Shown here: piece after piece, positions 52,107 through 60,987 of the stretch
How the letters are laid out: each line of letters starts with the position of its first letter
Position numbering within the stretch: the first letter of the stretch is position 1
Assembly (NCBI GenBank): GCA_913060875.1
Contig: CAJXSL010000008.1
Coordinates: 186,001-250,000, forward strand
Source: an uncultured Desulfobacteraceae bacterium
GTDB taxonomy: Bacteria > Desulfobacterota > Desulfobacteria > Desulfobacterales > UBA5852
Length of the DNA: 64,000 bases
Direction of reading: 5' to 3'
Translations under genes and position numbers: made by a program
The notes under the pieces: model-generated
What the model was told of the DNA's origin: nothing
The model's database searches: none
Seen by the model: only the letters and a program-made list of their open reading frames with translations

Positions 52107-52586
52107 ATGAAGCCCAAACCGTTTCTGCCGGAAGTTTTGAGCGGCAACCCTCATTATGTGCGCGACACCTCCGGCGGCCAGGTCTGGCACCGCTGTGAAA
52201 CCCGTGTTCTTTATGCCGACACCGACCGTTCCCAGGTCGTCTACCACGGCAATTACCTGCGCTATTTCGAGTTCGGGCGGGCCTCCCTGATGCGGGATGC
52301 CGGCTACCCCTACAAGGAGGTCGAAGAAAACGGATATGTCTACCCGATTATCGAAATCGGCCTGAAATATGTCAGCCCCTTGCACTATGACGACCCCATC
52401 TGGGTCAACACCCGCCCCGCCGACCTGGAGCGCGTGCGCCTGAGCTTCGACTATGTCATTACCCACCGGGAGACGGGGGCGCTGATCTGCACCGGCGAAA
52501 CCCGTCACTGTGCCACCAACACCGCCGGCGTGCCGGTGGGCATCGACGACCAGACCCTGCATCTATGGAAGACGTTTCCCCGATAG
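52107..52586 (+). CDS. Acyl-CoA/ACP thioesterase (4HBT hotdog)
   Basis: 159-residue hotdog enzyme with the signature YADTDRSQVVYHGNYLRYFEFGR (Asp in the ADTD turn is the expected catalytic residue). Zero-base gap from the KS stop and a 22-base overlap with the following dehydratase show tight coupling. Second YbgC/ApeK-type thioesterase of the cluster. Confidence 0.86.
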   Translation: MKPKPFLPEVLSGNPHYVRDTSGGQVWHRCETRVLYADTDRSQVVYHGNYLRYFEFGRASLMRDAGYPYKEVEENGYVYPIIEIGLKYVSPLHYDDPIWVNTRPADLERVRLSFDYVITHRETGALICTGETRHCATNTAGVPVGIDDQTLHLWKTFPR

Positions 52587-53434
52587 GCGCACCTGTTCGC
52601 CAAGCCGTGACCATCCCCAATGCGCCCGCGCTGCAGGATCACCGCTTCCTGGGGCAGGCCGTGCTGCCGGCGGTCTTTGCGCTGGAGCACCTGGCCCGGG
52701 CGGTGCACCGCGTTTTCCCCGATGTGCTCCTGACGGACTTGTCGGACGCCCGGTTTGATAAATTCCTGGACCTGCCGGCCCTGGATACGCTGCAGGTGGA
52801 GGCACTGGCCGAATTGAAGCCTTCCCCCGATGGCGGTATCGAGGCGTCGCTGCTGACCCGCCACGTGGCGCCTAAAAGCGGCATCACCCGCATGAAAACC
52901 CATGTCCGGGCCTGCTTCGGCCCGTTGGTGGATGCCGAACTCTTCCTGCCGGCACCGCCGCCCTGGCCGGAAGATCCGGCGGAAGTCTTCCCCATACCGG
53001 CGGAACGGCTTTACGCCGAGATGGTGCCGTTTGGCCGCAGCTTCCACAATATCGTGTCCCCGGTGTATCTCCGGCCGGAAATTGCCCGGGCCGCCGTGGC
53101 CGCCGGGCCGGCGAAGACAGATGGCCCTGACCTCATCCTGGGGTCGCCTTTCCCGCTGGATGCCGCCTTTCACCTGGCCTGCGCCTGGGCCCAGCGCTAT
53201 GCTGGCGTTGTTGCCTTTCCCACGGGGATGGCCCAACGGGTGATCCGACGTCCTGCGTTTCCAGGGCAGACGTATGAAGCCCATGTCTGCTGCCGCGAGC
53301 AGGCCAAAGATCGGTTGGTGTTCGATCTCTGGCTCCATGATCGCGAAGACACGCTTTGTGAGTATGTCAGGGGGCTTGCCATGCGCGATGTCAGCGGCGG
53401 GCGATTGCAGCCGCCCGACTGGGTCAGGAATTGA
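52565..53434 (+). CDS. Stand-alone PKS-type dehydratase (double hotdog)
   Basis: 289-residue protein that looks like the DH domain of modular polyketide synthases: first hotdog with the catalytic HX3GX4P motif HRFLGQAVLP (His26-Pro35), second hotdog with the DXXXH motif DAAFH (Asp199/His203). As a separate protein it would dehydrate a 3-hydroxyacyl-ACP, or help aromatise or cyclise. It adds a third dehydratase to the two FabZ-like ones. No other PKS domain is attached. Confidence 0.72.
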   Translation: MEDVSPIGAPVRQAVTIPNAPALQDHRFLGQAVLPAVFALEHLARAVHRVFPDVLLTDLSDARFDKFLDLPALDTLQVEALAELKPSPDGGIEASLLTRHVAPKSGITRMKTHVRACFGPLVDAELFLPAPPPWPEDPAEVFPIPAERLYAEMVPFGRSFHNIVSPVYLRPEIARAAVAAGPAKTDGPDLILGSPFPLDAAFHLACAWAQRYAGVVAFPTGMAQRVIRRPAFPGQTYEAHVCCREQAKDRLVFDLWLHDREDTLCEYVRGLAMRDVSGGRLQPPDWVRN

Positions 53435-53575
53435 GGGCAAACGGCCTGCCCACCGTCATTGACCTGCGGTCCTAACGCGGTCAGTTCTTGACGAACCATA
53501 CCAAAATCCATTAGCCTGACGGTGATCTTTTCCCAACTTTTTCCCGTCCAAAATACCTATACCGAGGCTTTGCTT

Positions 53576-54478
53576 ATGAAGGACTGCCGGCAAACGCTTT
53601 GTTCCCATTTGATAATCTTAGTACTTTTGGGCGTCGGTGCTGTTTTGTCGGGCTGTGTGTCCTGGCAGCCGGATTGGCCGGCAGCCGATCCCGCAGCCAA
53701 GATTCCGGATGTAGGGTTGCTTTTGCAGGAGGCGGAACAGGCGGCCGCCGTTGCCGGCGACCGGGAAAGCTTAAAGGCGGCCATGGATGCCTATGGCCGC
53801 GTGCTGGATCAGGCACCTTTTAATGCCCGTGCCCTGACCGAATTGGCCAATCAAACCATTCTCATGGGATCGGCCCATATTGAGAGCCGGCAGGGGAAAG
53901 ACGCACATTTCATCAGGGCCATGCGGTTGTGTGAACGGGCCATGTATGCGAATCGTGACTTCCGGATGCAGGTGGACCGGGGCCTGGCGCCCTGGGAAGC
54001 CTGCCAGTTTCTGGGCCGGCAGGACATACCGGCCATGATGTTCTGGGCCACCGCGGTGTTGTACCGCTTCAAAGAGGTGCTGACCTTTCCGGAGCAGGTG
54101 GTCAACCTGGCCTGGGTCGAACACACGGGGCCCTTTCTCGACCGGATGGAGGCGCTCGATCCGGCATGGGGCGGCGGTGCCATTCCGTTTACCAGGAGTC
54201 TTTATTTCGGCATTCTTCCCGGCGCCTTGGGCGGTGATGACAAAAAGTCCAAGCAGAAACTTGAGCAGGCCGTGGCCTTTGGGGCGCCCTGGATGCTGAG
54301 CCGCTGGGGCCGCGCCAAGTATTTTCACGTGCGCGACAGCAATAAGCAGGGCTTTGAGGAAGACCTGAACTGGGTTATTTCCCAGGATGTGGCCGCCGAA
54401 GGGGAGGCTTTCTGCTGGCGGGTGTATTTTCACCGGGACGCCCGGGAGGCGCTGGATAACGTAGATGAATTTTTCTGA
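53576..54478 (+). CDS. TatT-type TRAP-associated lipoprotein
   Basis: 300-residue predicted lipoprotein: signal peptide with lipobox (LSG then Cys24), then an all-helical TPR-like domain resembling the T component of TRAP transporters (TatT), which oligomerises in the periplasm. GAGG lies 9 bases before the ATG. No TRAP binding protein or permease is adjacent; the TRAP genes at 46-1920 are far away. It may serve the lipid export system instead. Confidence 0.65.
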   Translation: MKDCRQTLCSHLIILVLLGVGAVLSGCVSWQPDWPAADPAAKIPDVGLLLQEAEQAAAVAGDRESLKAAMDAYGRVLDQAPFNARALTELANQTILMGSAHIESRQGKDAHFIRAMRLCERAMYANRDFRMQVDRGLAPWEACQFLGRQDIPAMMFWATAVLYRFKEVLTFPEQVVNLAWVEHTGPFLDRMEALDPAWGGGAIPFTRSLYFGILPGALGGDDKKSKQKLEQAVAFGAPWMLSRWGRAKYFHVRDSNKQGFEEDLNWVISQDVAAEGEAFCWRVYFHRDAREALDNVDEFF

Positions 54479-54574
54479 TTTGGGTTTAGGCGTTTATTTA
54501 GTCTTTCTGGTTTGTCAGCTACCACTGCTGGCGGACTTGTAGAATTTCTACCGTTCATTTTTCTTTTATTGGGT

Positions 54575-54790
54575 TGTTACTTTTCTTACCCGCGTAAGAA
54601 AAGTAACCAAAAGAAGGCGCCCGTGCCCCGCTTAACCCTGCGCGTCGTCGGTGCGGCCGGAGCACGCGGAAACTCGCCCGCCTTCGCTTGGGCTACGGCG
54701 GACTCAGACAGTCCGCGCGCTTTTTCCCGTCCGCACCGCCGATGCTCGGCGCGGGACAATGGGAAACCAAAATCAAAAGCCCAAAAAATA
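54575..54790 (+). repeat. Dispersed repeat, copy C
   Basis: Third copy of the repeat at 12585-12900, same orientation. It opens with a perfect 14-base-pair hairpin (54576-54589 with 54594-54607), then shares the GCGTCGTCGGTGCGGCCGG, CGCGGAAACTCGCC, CAGTCCGCGCGCTTT and GGGACAATGGG stretches. It fills most of 54479-54875. Confidence 0.8.
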
Positions 54791-54875
54791 TCGGCTTGCG
54801 CCGAAGTGTTGTTGGGCGAGAAATTTGCTTTTTCTCTTTCTATCGACAAAATAGAAAAACCTTTAGGAGAGCCAT

Positions 54876-55637
54876 ATGCGGCGGCAAAAATGGATCATTG
54901 GGTTGTTGATTGCGGGCAGCGTGGTGATGGTGTCGGGCTGTGCCTGGATGTTTTCCCTGTTTGCCAAGGCACCCATGGATGTTCTCCACTATTCCGCTGA
55001 CACGGATGGGGAATCGCAGCCCAACCTCTTCATCTTCATGCGCGGCATCGGCGGCAGCAACGCCAGCTTTGAAGAAGAAGGCCTGGTGGACGACGTGCGC
55101 AACCTCGACCTGCCCTTTGACATGGCGGCCCCCAACGCCCACCTGGGCTATTATACCGGCCGAACCCTGATCGTTCGCCTGAAGGAGGATGTCATCGACC
55201 CGGCGCGCGCGGCAGGGAAAGACCATATCTGGCTGGTGGGGTTTTCCATGGGGGGGCTGGGATCACTGCTCTACGAACTGGAGCAGCCGGGGGATATCGA
55301 CGGCATCTGCCTGGTGGCGCCTTTCCTGGGAGACGAACCCATCATCGAAGAGATCCGGGCCGCCGGCGGGGTGCGATCCTGGTCGCCCGGTGCCTACGAC
55401 CCGGACGAGGATTACCAGCGCATGCTATGGCACTGGATCAAGGACAATGTCGAAGGCGATTCGCCGGTGCCGATTTTCCTGGGCTGGGGCCGGGATGACG
55501 AATTCGCGCCGGCCAACGCCCTGCTGGCGGAACTTTTGCCGGAAGGGCGGGCGGTGAGTATCCCCGGCGGGCACGACTACCCGACCTTCAAGGCGCTCTG
55601 GGAACGGTTTTTGGAGAGTGAGATTTATTTGCCTTGA
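54876..55637 (+). CDS. Alpha/beta-hydrolase lipoprotein
   Basis: 253-residue predicted lipoprotein (lipobox VSGC, Cys22) with a serine hydrolase fold: nucleophile GFSMGG (Ser124), acid region WGRDDEFAP and histidine GGHDYPT near the C-terminus. Likely a periplasmic or outer-membrane-anchored esterase. Whether it belongs to the biosynthetic cluster is unclear, since a dispersed repeat separates it. Confidence 0.78.
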   Translation: MRRQKWIIGLLIAGSVVMVSGCAWMFSLFAKAPMDVLHYSADTDGESQPNLFIFMRGIGGSNASFEEEGLVDDVRNLDLPFDMAAPNAHLGYYTGRTLIVRLKEDVIDPARAAGKDHIWLVGFSMGGLGSLLYELEQPGDIDGICLVAPFLGDEPIIEEIRAAGGVRSWSPGAYDPDEDYQRMLWHWIKDNVEGDSPVPIFLGWGRDDEFAPANALLAELLPEGRAVSIPGGHDYPTFKALWERFLESEIYLP

Positions 55638-55641
55638 TTTC

Positions 55642-55720
55642 TTCATTTTCTTTCACGTGGAAAGAAAAGGTGGCCCCGTAAAAAGTCTTTAATCTGTCAT
55701 TCCGGACTTGATCCGGAATC
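55642..55720. repeat. Hairpin plus REP-like unit
   Basis: A TTTTCTTTC...GAAAGAAAA hairpin (55646-55668), then GTAAAAAGTCT and the GTCATTCCGGACTTGATCCGGAAT unit (55696-55720). The same series recurs at 63771-63842 and, inverted, the unit alone at 37704-37728. It sits between convergent genes and may also end transcription. Confidence 0.65.
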
Positions 55721-56314
55721 TCAATTTTGGCTACCCTGGCCCATAGCATCGCGTACATCCTCGATTTCTTGTAGCAAGCGATCAACGGCGTCGTACATCT
55801 GCGACTCGTAGGCGGGCAGGCTGCCGCCCTCGCCTTTGCCGTCCTTGTTGCAGTCGAGGTAGAGGCCGTCTTTGCTCTTTAGGGTTCCCCGCAGATGCAT
55901 GATATAGACAGCGCTTTCGAGGGGTGCGCCGGAGAGCCAGGTGATATGGTTGGGCCGGACATTGACGATGTTGCCTTGGGTGGATGCATCCACCCAGAAA
56001 TGCTGTTCGTTTTTGCGGAGCAGCCGGATATTGACGTTCTGCTGCACGGAGGACGGGTCGATCTCCTTGTTGAAGATAACCGCCACGGCAAGGCGGGTTG
56101 TGCCCGCATGCTGGATTTCCTGGAATTGGACGCTTTGCACCTGAAACGGCTGGAGGGTTGGTTGTTTCACCTTTGCAGGTTTGGCGGTGGCAGGGCTTTG
56201 GGGAATCGTTAACGCCCTGGAGTTTGCACGGCTGGGCTGCGCTTCGGCGAAGCCGTATGACTGTGTTCCTGCCACAAAGCACACTATCGCAATCAGACCG
56301 ATTAGATATCTCAT
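55721..56314 (-). CDS. Secreted protein of unknown function
   Basis: 197-residue protein with a signal peptide (about residues 1-23, cleavage after a Gly-Phe-Ala-like site), a Pro/Ala/Lys-rich linker (40-60), then a beta-rich region (VAVIFNKEIDPSSVQQNVNIRLL) that resembles an SbsA/Ig-like Big_5 fold and ends in a D-rich DCNKDGKGEGG loop. I cannot assign a function. Confidence 0.65.
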   Translation of the reverse strand: MRYLIGLIAIVCFVAGTQSYGFAEAQPSRANSRALTIPQSPATAKPAKVKQPTLQPFQVQSVQFQEIQHAGTTRLAVAVIFNKEIDPSSVQQNVNIRLLRKNEQHFWVDASTQGNIVNVRPNHITWLSGAPLESAVYIMHLRGTLKSKDGLYLDCNKDGKGEGGSLPAYESQMYDAVDRLLQEIEDVRDAMGQGSQN

Positions 56315-56398
56315 GAGATGATCCTCCCTGGTCCAATGGGTTGAGTAAACTTCAAACCATACACTTAATTGTATTGTGTCTTGCCATCACCGAAAGGT

Positions 56399-56770
56399 TC
56401 ATTTGCGGCAGATGCCGACAGCCAGCATCAGCCAGGCCACTATGAAGGCGATCCCGCCAATCGGCGTGATGATGCCAAGGCTGCGGAGGCCCGTTGTGCT
56501 GATAATATACAGGCTGCCTGAAAACAGCAGGATACCTGCCAGCATGAGCAGGCCGGACGCTGTCAGAAGGGTCGATCCCTTGTATAATCGGGTAAGAATG
56601 CCCACCAGAATCAGCCCCAGCGAGTGATAGAACTGGTACTGCACCCCGGTCTGGAAGACGGCCAAGATTTCCACTGGCAGGCGGGATTTGAGCCCATGGG
56701 CGGCAAAAGCCCCCAGGGCAACTGACAAAGCGGCGCTGACAGCGCCTGTGGCGATCAGGAAACGGGTCAT
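56399..56770 (-). CDS. DUF423 family membrane protein
   Basis: 123-residue protein with four hydrophobic segments and the family stretches GALGAFAAHGLK-like (AVSAALSVALGAFAAHGLKSRL) and YQFYHSLGLILVGIL. Function of the family (YgdD) is unknown. Ordinary length and no close partners. Confidence 0.85.
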   Translation of the reverse strand: MTRFLIATGAVSAALSVALGAFAAHGLKSRLPVEILAVFQTGVQYQFYHSLGLILVGILTRLYKGSTLLTASGLLMLAGILLFSGSLYIISTTGLRSLGIITPIGGIAFIVAWLMLAVGICRK

Positions 56771-56794
56771 GGTATCTATAAATGCAGATTCATA

Positions 56795-57121
56795 TTATTT
56801 CTTATGGTATTCAATAAGGCGTTCTACAAATTGATGACAATCTTTTTGTATGTCGTCCATTTCTATTATGCCTTTGGCCACCCCATGTGCGACAGCGTTC
56901 TGTGGGTTTCTAACCACTTCATAAAAATTATATAAACTGCGTGCAGTACCATTATGGTGCTGATGTATTCTTTCGTTTAAATCCCAAACATCAATTTTAC
57001 CTTTTTTCCATTTCTGAAAATAATCAAAAAGATCGTTGAGCGCTTCTGACATTTCCAACTCGTAGCAACGTCCTGACAATTCTCTAAGATGCTTTTTCTG
57101 CTTTTTGGACATAGCTTGCAT
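56795..57121 (-). CDS. Conserved small helical protein, function unknown
   Basis: 108-residue basic protein, predicted all-helical, with the stretch DLNERIHQHHNGTARSLYNFYE in the middle. AAGGTG precedes the ATG. The base composition is more AT-rich than in the neighbouring cluster, suggesting separate acquisition. No domain was recognised. Confidence 0.6.
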   Translation of the reverse strand: MQAMSKKQKKHLRELSGRCYELEMSEALNDLFDYFQKWKKGKIDVWDLNERIHQHHNGTARSLYNFYEVVRNPQNAVAHGVAKGIIEMDDIQKDCHQFVERLIEYHKK

Positions 57122-57151
57122 AATACACCTTATTGGTTTGATAGTTGAGCA

Positions 57152-57235
57152 GAGCGGGGAATTCGGGGTCGGACCAAGCTATCTATCTAAAATGAGCGGG
57201 GAATTCGGGGTCGGACCAAGCTATCTATCTAAAAT
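57152..57235 (+). repeat. 42-bp tandem duplication with distant inverted end
   Basis: The unit GAGCGGGGAATTCGGGGTCGG... repeats exactly with period 42 (57152-57193, 57194-57235). Its GGGTCGGACCAAGCTA part recurs inverted at about 57463-57478, so the tract 57152-57478 has matching ends. The ~210 bases between hold no gene. This boundary sequence resembles those seen next to REP-associated transposases. Confidence 0.7.
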
Positions 57236-57448
57236 CGTGTATTTTACATTCACTTTAACTCCGAATTTTCAGCTTAGCCGGCCAGTTTTGGTCTCATAAT
57301 CAAGGTTCTAAGAAATTTTCAAGTTTCCAGGATATTGCATTTCCACCAACTGCGTGGCAACGATCCGTTTGTGCTCAGAATGCAGGTTTTGACCCCAAAA
57401 CTGAACGGCTAAGGCCATTTTAAGGTCATATTTCAAAGTTTTATTGCT

Positions 57449-57859
57449 TTATGTCAACCGGTTAGCTTGGTCCGACCCAGGCATGCAGGCATGTGTTTCT
57501 CGGGTGTGCAACGTTCCGTCGAAGCCATCGGCGTAATCATCCGGTTCCAATTGGAAGCGGATGTTAGGCTGAACTGTCTGCCAATCCGGGGTCGGATCGT
57601 TGTAAGCTGAGATTAATCGATCTGCAAATCGGCGGATAGCATCAGGATCGCCATCCCTCTCGTAGTCCTTGGCTACATTCTCAAGATTCACAGTGAACGT
57701 TGTGCCCTCAACCTGGATGACGTAGAGGCCATTCTCGTTGGTCTCAAACGCAAGTCCGTGCTCCTTCATCTTCGCCTCGAAGATCGAGTAGGCGGACTCG
57801 GGGGCAGATTGATTGCATTCAGCGCTGGTCATCACGATCAGAAGTGGGATGGGTCGCAT
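57449..57859 (-). CDS. DUF1444-like fragment, function unknown
   Basis: 136-residue product; its middle (YVIQVEGTTFTVNLENVAKDYERDGD...IRRFADRLI) resembles the N-terminal part of DUF1444-type proteins. The last ~20 codons run into the inverted GGGTCGGACCAAGCTA repeat end, so the original C-terminus was probably lost there. May be a truncated gene. The following 378 bases (57860-58237) show nothing that can be supported. Confidence 0.4.
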   Translation of the reverse strand: MRPIPLLIVMTSAECNQSAPESAYSIFEAKMKEHGLAFETNENGLYVIQVEGTTFTVNLENVAKDYERDGDPDAIRRFADRLISAYNDPTPDWQTVQPNIRFQLEPDDYADGFDGTLHTRETHACMPGSDQANRLT

Positions 57860-58237
57860 TTTACTTCACCGAACATAGCTTAGAGAACCGAAATTTGGTG
57901 GCAAATGCCACAAGCCATGTGCCATAGTCCGCCACACGGCAACGATAGAATAATGTAATTTCACATTACAGATCAAATCGTTAGAGAAAAATAGGGAATA
58001 GCTGGCTGCTAATTACGGTGCACATTATTGTGCCCTGTCAGCTGTTTAGACGGAAATCATTCGCCATTGCGGCAGGATGGAGGGGGGCCGGCTTTTTGTG
58101 TGCTGGGCAGGTATTTTTTACCACAATTGTTTCGGTTTTAACAGACGGCTCTGGTCGCAATTTGCTTGCAGGTTTGACCACGGCGTTGACGGATCTCGAT
58201 TGTTAAACAAGGTGGCCGCGCTTCATAAGGACGGGGT

Positions 58238-59548
58238 TTAAAAAAACGAATCCATGACGCTTTTAAAGCCTTCTCCGCGCCAGGCGGCATCCGGTCTGGT
58301 TTCAACCGAAGTTAGAATATTGCCGGGAACAAATGGCAGAAAGTCCGACATCCCCGGTAAAACGACCCGGGCGACGGGAAATTGGAGTACCGGGTGGGTG
58401 AGGTCCAAAACGATGAAGTCGGTATCAAGATCGCGGCAGATTTTTTTGATGGCCTCGATTTCCGATAAGATATCGCCATTGGAACTTTCCCTGAAAGGGA
58501 TGGTATCCCCCTTTTCCAGAAACGAGATATCTTTCTGGGAGACACAGCACTTGAACATCAGATAGAGATTGGAAACGCGAGAGCGATGGACAACCGGCCG
58601 GTCCATTTCGGGTCGGGAGGCTTTCAGTGTACTGCGGCCCTGCATATATTCCGTCAGGCAGCGGCTGAGCGCTTCTTCCAGGTTGAAAGCAACCCCCGGC
58701 ATCAGGATTTTGTGTTCCAGTCGGCCTTCCCGCAGGTTGTGATTGATAAACAGTACACCGATGCTTGGAAAGCGTCCGCCCATGGAGAAATCCTTCAGGA
58801 TGATTTCCACATTTTCAGCTTCATAAAACGCGATCATGGCTTTCAGGGTGTCATTGTACAGCGTGCTTTTATCGATGGTGGGAATGGTCTGTTCCGGTTT
58901 GATGATCTGGATCTGGGTGTGCCGTTCAAATACTTCGCACGTCGCCTGGATAATGGCCTCTTCCAGGGTGTTTCCGGCGGCCAGGCCGTTGGAAGCATTG
59001 ATGTAGGCGATAAAATTGATGGGGACCTTGACGGTTTTGTCCTGGATGAGCGAATAGCCGTCCACCCAGTGCTGGGCCATCTGGCTGTTTTTAATGGTTT
59101 CGATATCCTTTGGATTCAAAGCGGGCTGGTTGCACAACAGCTTTTCAATGGACAGGTAGTCGGTCTTCAAGTTGTCCTGGTGGCTGTTGATATAGCCGTC
59201 GAGCCATTCATAATTTAAAAATCGGTTGACTTCCCGGCTGTAAAGGGCGGGCATGTTGAAGCGCACTTGTTCTTCAAACGCCTGGAAGAACAGCCCTCCG
59301 CTGAAACGTTCGGCAAGTTCCGCATGGGCGCTGGCTTTGGAAAGCTGGGGCGTCAGACCCTTTCCCTGACACTGAAGCTTAATGGCGTGAATTTCGATTT
59401 GGGACCAGTTAAGCCGGTCGGCGCATTGAAAGGGGCGATAGTGGATATCGTAGCCCAGTCGGTCAAAGCCATCGACGATGTTGCGGATCGTGTTGTCCGG
59501 TGTATCCGTTTTCCCGAATTCGTTGCGGCGGTGGTTGTTTAAAATCAT
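58238..59548 (-). CDS. YcaO-domain protein
   Basis: 436-residue YcaO-family protein with the ATP/Mg-binding signatures: SKASAHAELAERF (residues 70-82) and NGLAAGNTLEEAIIQATCEVFERH (187-210), plus LSRCLTEYMQGR downstream. Characterised YcaOs use ATP to activate an amide carbonyl to form azolines, thioamides or amidines. No TfuA, E1-like partner or precursor peptide is adjacent. It is the last gene of a minus-strand set with an AMP ligase, B12-radical SAM and GT-DUF2062. Substrate unknown. Confidence 0.82.
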   Translation of the reverse strand: MILNNHRRNEFGKTDTPDNTIRNIVDGFDRLGYDIHYRPFQCADRLNWSQIEIHAIKLQCQGKGLTPQLSKASAHAELAERFSGGLFFQAFEEQVRFNMPALYSREVNRFLNYEWLDGYINSHQDNLKTDYLSIEKLLCNQPALNPKDIETIKNSQMAQHWVDGYSLIQDKTVKVPINFIAYINASNGLAAGNTLEEAIIQATCEVFERHTQIQIIKPEQTIPTIDKSTLYNDTLKAMIAFYEAENVEIILKDFSMGGRFPSIGVLFINHNLREGRLEHKILMPGVAFNLEEALSRCLTEYMQGRSTLKASRPEMDRPVVHRSRVSNLYLMFKCCVSQKDISFLEKGDTIPFRESSNGDILSEIEAIKKICRDLDTDFIVLDLTHPVLQFPVARVVLPGMSDFLPFVPGNILTSVETRPDAAWRGEGFKSVMDSFF

Positions 59549-59595
59549 GTCGTATTCCCCTCGATGATTATGGGTTGCGATGGGGTTCGCCCTGT

Positions 59596-60984
59596 TTATT
59601 CCGGCGACGACGGGTTTTCTGTGGCAAACAATTGGGCGGCGGTTTCCCGATCATACTTGCCGGCGGCGGACATGGGGATTTTGTCGACGGCGACGATGCG
59701 GCGGGGAAGCGCGTAGGTTTCCACGGTGGCGGCCAGGGCCCGGCGGATGGCCGTCACATCCATTGCACCTTCCACCACGGCCACGATCTCGTTTTCCCGC
59801 GCCCGTCCGGCCGGCCGGGCCAATACCAGCGCGTCGGCTATCCCGGGCAAACCCTTAAGGGCCGTCTGTACCCCTTCCAGATCCACCCGTTTTCCCCCCA
59901 CTTTGACAATGCCGTCGGCCCGCCCCAGAAGAAAAAAGCCCTTCTGGCCATTGCGGCTCACCCGGTCGTTGGTCCGAAAGAAGCCGGTCTGGTCGGTCTC
60001 CAGGTTGGGAGACAGGTAGGGGGAGCGGACAAACAGGCGTTCGCCCTCGATGCGGTGGGCAACCGATTCCAATGGTACCAGGGTGGATTCGTCCTTTGCC
60101 CGGTTGCGCGTGGCCACACCCCCGGTTTCGGTGGAGCCGTAGATTTCGGTCACCCCCACACCCGTTTTACGATAGAAGGCGGCCCCGTCGTCGGGATCGA
60201 GACGCCCGGCCGAAGAGATGGCCAGGCGCAAGGTGTCGCCCGGGATGGGGATGCCGTTGAGCACCCGATAGTGCATGGGCACGCCGGCGAAAACGGTGGC
60301 CTTGTTGTGCGCGATGGCGTCCGTAATCGCCTGGGGATATGCCGATGTGCCGGCCACGACCCCGGCCGATGCGGCCAGGGGCACCAGGACGGCGAACAGC
60401 AGGCCGTAGATATGGTAGGGGACGGTGTTGGCCACAAAACAATCGGACGGGGAGAGATTGAAATGTGTCACCATGAAAAAAGCTTCCCCGAACAGGTTGG
60501 CCAGGGTTTTGGGCCACACCTGGGGCGTGCCGGTGGTGCCCCCGGTGAAAAGGCGCACGATCTCCTTGTCGGCCGCCGCAGCCTTGAATCCTTCGGAAGG
60601 AAAGGGGCGGGGGGCCGCGTCCACCGGTGTCATCGTCGGCGGCAGGAGGTCCGGAAGATCGGTGATCACCCGGCGGGCGCCGGTGGTTGCCCGGATGTCC
60701 TTCAGCACATTGGGGTTCAGGGCATACGGCAGCAGCAGCTGCGGCGAACCTTCCGCGGCCGCGGCCAGCATGGCCGCGGCGGTCAGGGCTTTATCTTCGG
60801 TGAAGAGGCACACCGGACGGTCGGGATCTTCTTCGGCGTCCAGGGCGGTCTTGAGGCCGCAGGCCAGGTCGTAGACTTCCTGGTAGGTCATCCGGCCGAC
60901 GATAAAGTCATTTTCGGGCCGGGCAGGGGATTTCAGAAGATCCGCCATTTGGGTCGCAAGGCGGGTATATTCGGCAAACGGCAT
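59596..60984 (-). CDS. AMP-dependent acyl/aryl ligase (ApeH-like)
   Basis: 462-residue adenylate-forming enzyme: P-loop FTGGTTGTP (146-154), IYGSTETGG (281-289), hinge GRADGIVKVGGKR (354-366) and the catalytic lysine Lys443 in SAAGKYDR. The short length, beginning with a reduced N-domain, fits APE-cluster ligases that load an aromatic acid on an ACP. GGAAGGA precedes the ATG, and the stop of the radical SAM gene is 3 bases away on the upstream side. Confidence 0.83.
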   Translation of the reverse strand: MPFAEYTRLATQMADLLKSPARPENDFIVGRMTYQEVYDLACGLKTALDAEEDPDRPVCLFTEDKALTAAAMLAAAAEGSPQLLLPYALNPNVLKDIRATTGARRVITDLPDLLPPTMTPVDAAPRPFPSEGFKAAAADKEIVRLFTGGTTGTPQVWPKTLANLFGEAFFMVTHFNLSPSDCFVANTVPYHIYGLLFAVLVPLAASAGVVAGTSAYPQAITDAIAHNKATVFAGVPMHYRVLNGIPIPGDTLRLAISSAGRLDPDDGAAFYRKTGVGVTEIYGSTETGGVATRNRAKDESTLVPLESVAHRIEGERLFVRSPYLSPNLETDQTGFFRTNDRVSRNGQKGFFLLGRADGIVKVGGKRVDLEGVQTALKGLPGIADALVLARPAGRARENEIVAVVEGAMDVTAIRRALAATVETYALPRRIVAVDKIPMSAAGKYDRETAAQLFATENPSSPE

Positions 60985-60987
60985 TGG

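Noticed and set aside
57152-57235. Start of a CRISPR array
   Set aside because: Only two adjacent identical units with no spacers between them.
58018-58206. 62-codon plus-strand ORF in the gap before the YcaO stop
   Set aside because: No ribosome site of note, no family likeness, atypical composition.
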